A stretch of DNA of 64,000 bases from UBA2040 sp963977135 (lineage in GTDB: Bacteria > Bacteroidota > Bacteroidia > Flavobacteriales_D > Crocinitomicaceae). The translations under genes were made by a program, and so were the position numbers. The notes under the pieces are model-generated. The model did not search any database. It had not been told where the DNA came from and saw only the letters and a program-made list of their open reading frames with translations. Below, piece by piece: positions 59,603 to 64,000 of this stretch (position 1 is its first letter; the number at the start of each line of letters is the position of its first letter). The stretch spans positions 1-64,000 of the forward strand of contig CAXBNN010000016.1 of the NCBI GenBank assembly GCA_963977135.1, in the 5' to 3' direction.

Positions 59603-60706
59603 ATGGACGCGAAGAAACCAGCAATTTTAATGCTCGAAGATGGGACTGTTTTTGAAGGAATTGCAACTGGAAAAATCGGAATTACAACTGGTGAAATTGC
59701 TTTCAATACTGGGATGACTGGTTATCAGGAGGTTTTTACTGATCCATCGTATTTAGGGCAGATATTAATTATGACTACCGCCCATATAGGGAATTATGGT
59801 GTTCACCCCGCAGAAGTTGAATCAGATGGTATAAAGATATCTGGTTTGGTTACAAAGAAATTCTCAGAAGGCTATTCACGAGTTTCAGGTATTTCATCCC
59901 TTCAAGACTATATGGCTGAAAATGAAACTGTAGGCATTTCAGATGTTGATACTAGGGCACTTGTTCGCTATATTCGAAGTAAAGGAGCGATGAATGCAAT
60001 TATATCCTCTGAAAATCTAGATCTTGAGTTTTTAAAACAAGAATTATCTAAAGTTCCTTCAATGGAGGGTCTTGAGCTTTCCTCTAGAGTGAGTACAAAA
60101 GAATCTTTTGAGGTAAAGCCGGAAAATGTAGAATTTAAGGTATCCTTAATTGATTTTGGAGTTAAGAAAAATATAATACGCTGCTTAGTTGAGCGCGGAT
60201 GCCACGTAAAGGTATTTCCACACAACGCGACCAAAGCTGAATTGGATAGCTTTTCACCGAACGGCTATATGCTTTCCAACGGTCCTGGTGATCCTTCTGC
60301 AATGAAAGATGCAATTGATTTAGTGGGTGAAGTTGTTAAAGACGGAAAGCCTGTTTTTGGAATTTGTCTTGGGCATCAAATATTGGGACTTTCTCAGGGA
60401 TTGAAAACTGAGAAAATGTTTTTAGGTCACAGGGGAATAAACCACCCAGTGAAAAATTTGAAAACTGGAAAAGGCGAAATAACTTCTCAAAATCACGGAT
60501 TCGTTATTGAAAAAGAAAGTGCCAACAATCATCAGGAAATAGAAGTTACACACATACATTTAAATGATCAAACTGTAGCAGGAATTGGATTTAAAAATAG
60601 ACCAGTTTTCTCTGTGCAATATCACCCTGAGGCATCTGCGGGTCCTCACGATTCACGTTATCTTTTCGATCAGTTTATTGACAATATGAAAAATTACAAA
60701 GCATGA
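59603..60706 (+). CDS. carA: Carbamoyl-phosphate synthase small subunit, 367 aa
   Basis: CarA hydrolyses glutamine and channels ammonia to CarB for carbamoyl phosphate, the precursor of pyrimidines and arginine. The class I glutaminase triad is C255 (GICLGHQILG), H341 and E343 (VQYHPEASAGP), and the N-terminal domain has FNTGMTGYQEVFTDPSYLGQ. carB is not in the window. The ATGA overlap with eno couples translation of two unrelated enzymes, an arrangement I recall from other Bacteroidota. Confidence 0.95.
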   Translation: MDAKKPAILMLEDGTVFEGIATGKIGITTGEIAFNTGMTGYQEVFTDPSYLGQILIMTTAHIGNYGVHPAEVESDGIKISGLVTKKFSEGYSRVSGISSLQDYMAENETVGISDVDTRALVRYIRSKGAMNAIISSENLDLEFLKQELSKVPSMEGLELSSRVSTKESFEVKPENVEFKVSLIDFGVKKNIIRCLVERGCHVKVFPHNATKAELDSFSPNGYMLSNGPGDPSAMKDAIDLVGEVVKDGKPVFGICLGHQILGLSQGLKTEKMFLGHRGINHPVKNLKTGKGEITSQNHGFVIEKESANNHQEIEVTHIHLNDQTVAGIGFKNRPVFSVQYHPEASAGPHDSRYLFDQFIDNMKNYKA

Positions 60707-61989
60707 GTTATATCGCTAGAATTGTAGGTCGACAAATTTTAGATTCTCGTGGGAATCCAACGGTTGAAGTAGACGTTATCACTGTAAATGGAATTTTGGG
60801 CAGAGCGGCGGTTCCTTCAGGTGCTTCAACTGGAATCCATGAAGCTGTTGAATTGAGAGATGGTGATAAAAATGCTTATCTAGGTAAAGGTGTTTTGAAA
60901 GCTGTCGCTAACGTAAATACAGTAATCGATGAGGCACTAAATGGAATGGATATTTTCAATCAAAAGAAAATAGATCAAGTTCTTCTAGCTTTGGACGGAA
61001 CAGAAAACAAGTCAAATTTAGGAGCTAATGCTATTTTAGGCGTATCCTTGGCTGCAGCAAAAGCTGCAGCTCAAGAAGCAGATCTTAGTTTGTTTCAATA
61101 TGTTGGTGGAGTTGGAGCAAACACCCTTCCAGTTCCAATGATGAACATTTTGAATGGAGGTTCGCATGCAGACAACTTAATTGATATTCAGGAATTCATG
61201 GTAATGCCTTTTGGGGCGAAGTCTTTTTCTGAAGGATTAAGATGGGGAACCGAAATATTTCACCATTTGAAAGAAGTATTGAAATCCAAAGGTATGTCAA
61301 CAAACGTTGGCGATGAAGGTGGTTTTGCTCCTAGTTTAGGTTCAAATGAAGAAGCAATCCAAGTTGTAATAGAGGCCATTGAAAAAGCTGGATTCAAACC
61401 AGGAGAAGATGTGTATATCGCACTAGATGCAGCAGCCTCTGAGTTTTATAATTCAGAAACGGATAAATATGTTTTTGAATCAACAGGAGATAAAATGTCG
61501 CCAACTGAAATGGTTGATTATTGGAAAAATTGGGCAGCCAAATACCCAATTATTTCTATTGAAGATGGTTTAGCAGAAGACGACTGGAAGGGTTGGAAAC
61601 TTTTGACGGATGCAATTGGTGATAAAGTTCAATTGGTTGGTGATGATTTATTTGTGACGAATACCAAACGTTTGAAAATGGGAATCGATCAAGGAATTGC
61701 CAATTCTATTTTGGTGAAAGTTAACCAGATAGGTAGTCTTTCTGAAACGATTGATGCAGTTCAATTAGCAACAAAAAATTCTTATACAAGTGTAATGAGC
61801 CATAGAAGTGGTGAGACAGAAGATTCTACGATTGCTGATTTGGCTGTCGCGTTGAACACTGGTCAAATTAAAACTGGTTCTGCTTCAAGAAGTGATCGTA
61901 TGGCAAAATACAATCAACTTTTACGAATTGAAGAAGAACTAGGCGATAATGCGTATTACCCAGGAAAAGATTTCAAATTTATAGTTTAG
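60703..61989 (+). CDS. eno: Enolase, 428 aa
   Basis: Enolase converts 2-phosphoglycerate to phosphoenolpyruvate in glycolysis. The N-terminal R-Q-I-L-D-S-R-G-N-P-T-V-E-V-D, the metal-binding E-D-G-L-A-E-D-D-W-K-G-W and D-D-L-F-V-T-N, and the C-terminal S-H-R-S-G-E-T-E-D-S-T-I-A-D-L-A-V (family signature) are all present. The start codon overlaps the carA stop by 4 nt. Confidence 0.97.
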   Translation: MSYIARIVGRQILDSRGNPTVEVDVITVNGILGRAAVPSGASTGIHEAVELRDGDKNAYLGKGVLKAVANVNTVIDEALNGMDIFNQKKIDQVLLALDGTENKSNLGANAILGVSLAAAKAAAQEADLSLFQYVGGVGANTLPVPMMNILNGGSHADNLIDIQEFMVMPFGAKSFSEGLRWGTEIFHHLKEVLKSKGMSTNVGDEGGFAPSLGSNEEAIQVVIEAIEKAGFKPGEDVYIALDAAASEFYNSETDKYVFESTGDKMSPTEMVDYWKNWAAKYPIISIEDGLAEDDWKGWKLLTDAIGDKVQLVGDDLFVTNTKRLKMGIDQGIANSILVKVNQIGSLSETIDAVQLATKNSYTSVMSHRSGETEDSTIADLAVALNTGQIKTGSASRSDRMAKYNQLLRIEEELGDNAYYPGKDFKFIV

Positions 61990-62035
61990 TCGTTCAATTG
62001 TTTACACATAGTAAACGGTTAAAAAATAATACGAT

Positions 62036-62071
62036 AAAAAGAGGTTTCTATTTTGAGAAACCTCTTTTTTT
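62036..62071 (+). terminator. eno intrinsic terminator
   Basis: A 10-bp stem (AGAGGTTTCT with AGAAACCTCT) is flanked by an A-run and followed by a T tract, 46 nt after the eno stop. Confidence 0.88.
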
Positions 62072-62205
62072 ATGCCTTTGGCTCTCTTCACAACTTTGTC
62101 TTTCACTTTTGACGAGAGATTTGGCAGTAAATTGTGTTTAATTTGCTTTGTTTTAAAGGTTTTGTGAATTTTTGGTCATTCAGTGAATTTTTGTTTTTAT
62201 TTCTA

Positions 62206-62213
62206 TATTTTTG
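62206..62213 (+). promoter_or_regulatory. -7 box (TATTTTTG) of the glycine-rich adhesin gene
   Basis: An exact TAnnTTTG match lies 55 nt before the start codon. No TTG is at the -33 distance. Confidence 0.4.
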
Positions 62214-62268
62214 GTTTTTGGGACAACCTAGTTTCTAATTTGTCGTCTCGTAAGTATAAACAATAACT

Positions 62269-64000
62269 ATGAAATTTCATTCTTTGAATTTAATTCGAAT
62301 TAAGCCTTTAGTCAATAATAGAAATACAATTGGCTCTTTACTTTTTGTATTTCTTTTATTCACTCAGTTCTCATTTTCGCAAATAGCAACTACTTTTAGT
62401 TATACCGGTTCTGCCCAATATTGGACAGTGCCTCCATGTGTTGATACTGTTACAATCGTTGTGGCAGGAGCAAAAGGTGGAGGCGTCACAAGTAATTTTG
62501 GAGCAGTAATCACATATCAATTACCCGTAACAACCGGACAAGTTTTTCAATTAAATGTTGGAGGAGCTGGTGTTGGCACTGTTGGCGGTTGGAATGGCGG
62601 TGGAAACGGCTGGTCTGGAGCTCCAACAAGCAACTTGCCTTCTGGTGGTGGCGGTGGCGCTTCTGACGTGCGTATTGCCCCTTATGCGATTGGAAACAGA
62701 ATTATAGTTGCCGGTGGTGGTGGCGGGACAAATGCTAGTAGTGCAACAAACGTTGCTGTCGGTGGTTCAGGCGGTTGCCCTAACGGAATGATAGGTGCAG
62801 GGTCACCATTTACCGTTGTCGGCGGAGGTGGCGGAACTCAGACTGCAGGAGGCGCTGGAGGACCGTTTTGGTCTGGCGGAGGATTCACAGGTTCACCAGG
62901 ATCTCTAGGTCAAGGTGGAAATGGAGGTTTTGACCCTTCATTTGGCACTTCAGGTGGCGGCGGCGGCGGCGGCTATTATGGCGGTGGTGGCGGCGGAACT
63001 GATGGTTGTTGCATTGGCTCAAACGGCGGTGGCGCTGGTGGTGGAGGCTCAAGCCTAATGCCTGCAGGTTCCACATGTGCTGGTTCAAATGGAGGTGCTG
63101 GATATATCACTATTTCTAGTGGAGGTATCGTAGCGTCAAATACAGGACCATATTGTGAGGGAGCCACAGTTCAACTAAACGCAACAGGTGGAGCTACGTC
63201 ATACGCTTGGACAGGACCAAATGGATTTGTATCTAACCTTCAAAACCCAACTATTCCGAATTGTGTAATTGCCAATGCAGGAGTATATTCTGTTACTGTT
63301 ACTGGTGTAGGTTGTACAGCAACTCCAACAACAACGGTTAGCATTACACCAGGAATTAATCCTAGTGCAGGTATAGATGACACGGTTTGTTTTGGAAGTC
63401 CTTTCCAATTGACAGGAACTATCACGGTTGCAACTGACCCAATAATTTGGTCATTTTTAGCGCCGACAATTTCACCGACGCCAATAGTTTCATATGCGCC
63501 GGCGGCAAATAACTTAACCCCGATGGTTACAGTCAATAAACCGGGTCCGTATAAGTTCATTATTCAGGAAGGAAATCCTGTTTGTGGAATAATACGCGAT
63601 ACGGTTAATATTTTTGTTAAACAAATGGATATTCAGACTGCACATACAAACCCAATTTGCTTTGGTTCATCAGATGGAACAATGTCTCCAACTGGCACAG
63701 GTGCTGTGGAATTTAGTTTCGACAATGGAGTAACATGGTCACCAACACCTGGTACAGGTTTCCCTTCCGGAATTTATGATGTTTGCGTTCGTGATATAAA
63801 TCAATGTCAAGCTTGTACTCAAGATACATTAATAGACCCTCTAGAAATTGTCATAAGTGTTAGTAACGACACCTTAGTTTGTCAAAATGGAACAGCAACT
63901 TTAGTTGCTTCTGCGATAAACGGAACGAGTTACACATACAACTGGACTCAATTCCCTACGAATGGTGATACGCAATATGGTAGCCCAATAGTTGATACGT
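62269..64000 (+). CDS. Glycine-rich, SprB-like secreted protein, N-terminal 577 residues (partial)
   Basis: The gene has no stop in the window and continues past its end. A signal peptide (S-L-L-F-V-F-L-L-F-T-Q-F-S-F-S-Q, ending near residue 38) is preceded by an unusually long basic N-terminus. Residues ~67-285 are dominated by Gly runs such as GGGGGGYYGGGGGGTDG; this low-complexity domain begins W-T-V-P-P-C-V-D-T-V-T-I. From ~287 come Ig/PKD-like repeats (Y-C-E-G-A-T-V-Q-L-N, V-T-V-T-G-V-G-C), and at ~460-520 a unit resembling the SprB repeat (C-F-G-S-S-D-G-T and Y-D-V-C-V-R-D-I-N-Q-C). It is probably a long T9SS surface adhesin; the sorting domain would lie outside the window. Confidence 0.75.
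   Translation, partial: MKFHSLNLIRIKPLVNNRNTIGSLLFVFLLFTQFSFSQIATTFSYTGSAQYWTVPPCVDTVTIVVAGAKGGGVTSNFGAVITYQLPVTTGQVFQLNVGGAGVGTVGGWNGGGNGWSGAPTSNLPSGGGGGASDVRIAPYAIGNRIIVAGGGGGTNASSATNVAVGGSGGCPNGMIGAGSPFTVVGGGGGTQTAGGAGGPFWSGGGFTGSPGSLGQGGNGGFDPSFGTSGGGGGGGYYGGGGGGTDGCCIGSNGGGAGGGGSSLMPAGSTCAGSNGGAGYITISSGGIVASNTGPYCEGATVQLNATGGATSYAWTGPNGFVSNLQNPTIPNCVIANAGVYSVTVTGVGCTATPTTTVSITPGINPSAGIDDTVCFGSPFQLTGTITVATDPIIWSFLAPTISPTPIVSYAPAANNLTPMVTVNKPGPYKFIIQEGNPVCGIIRDTVNIFVKQMDIQTAHTNPICFGSSDGTMSPTGTGAVEFSFDNGVTWSPTPGTGFPSGIYDVCVRDINQCQACTQDTLIDPLEIVISVSNDTLVCQNGTATLVASAINGTSYTYNWTQFPTNGDTQYGSPIVDT

Noticed and set aside
62641..63120. CRISPR-like short repeats
   Set aside because: The repeats are GGT/GGC codon runs in frame with a long ORF, with no constant repeat-spacer period.
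63240..63560. Minus-strand ORFs over the glycine-rich gene (also 62976-63167)
   Set aside because: They are proline-rich mirror images of the GGT/GGC codons on the plus strand. Low-complexity sequence keeps the opposite strand open; no start context or signal.

Overview
The window comes from a low-GC member of the Bacteroidota, most likely of the Flavobacteriales type. The grounds are: at least four secreted proteins ending in type IX secretion (T9SS) sorting domains plus a fifth, partial SprB-like surface protein; promoters of the form TTG-N19/20-TAnnTTTG instead of -35/-10 boxes; starts without Shine-Dalgarno sequences even in ribosomal genes; a zinc-free L36; and ribosomal operons followed by carA and eno. 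A family closer to Fluviicola/Crocinitomix is a guess only.

Layout. 1-71: end of a tRNA and its terminator. 161-5511: a small DUF2892 membrane protein, an alpha-oxoamine synthase (sphingolipid or sulfonolipid type), a T9SS cargo protein, fabD and a small lipoprotein. 5578-13008: a tightly packed run of a LuxE-like acyl-protein synthetase, a large propeller/beta-barrel envelope protein, a half-size TauE permease, an M20 amidohydrolase, two tandem DUF4230 proteins and a lipoprotein. 13018-25962: recQ, tatC, a DUF5686 outer-membrane protein, lptB, two small lipoproteins (one only 42 aa), a BamA/FhaC-like barrel, rmuC, a GWxTD lipoprotein and the MlaE/MlaF lipid transporter pair. 26167-37960: SprT-like protease, mannose-1-phosphate guanylyltransferase, DUF389 protein, a T9SS cargo protein, a TonB 'plug-only' protein, a nucleoside transporter with a periplasmic N-terminal domain, a bifunctional-nuclease family protein, etfBA, pdhB, and a T9SS cargo gene interrupted by one in-frame stop codon.

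38136-55499 is the merged str/S10/spc/alpha supercluster: 32 genes from rpsL to rplQ on one strand, starting at a textbook Bacteroidota promoter and ending at a strong hairpin terminator. L17 carries a 135-residue C-terminal extension with a helix-hairpin-helix module. A large T9SS subtilase lies on the opposite strand between rplQ and the overlapping carA-eno pair. The window ends inside a glycine-rich, SprB-like surface protein.

Most of the window is housekeeping and cell-envelope function. I found no CRISPR array, prophage, transposase or recognisable defence system. The items most worth a second look are the L17 fusion, the interrupted T9SS gene, the 42-aa CDAYG lipoprotein, the plug-only protein, the palindromic intergenic repeat family built around CTGAGCGGAGTCGAAG, and the partial giant adhesin.
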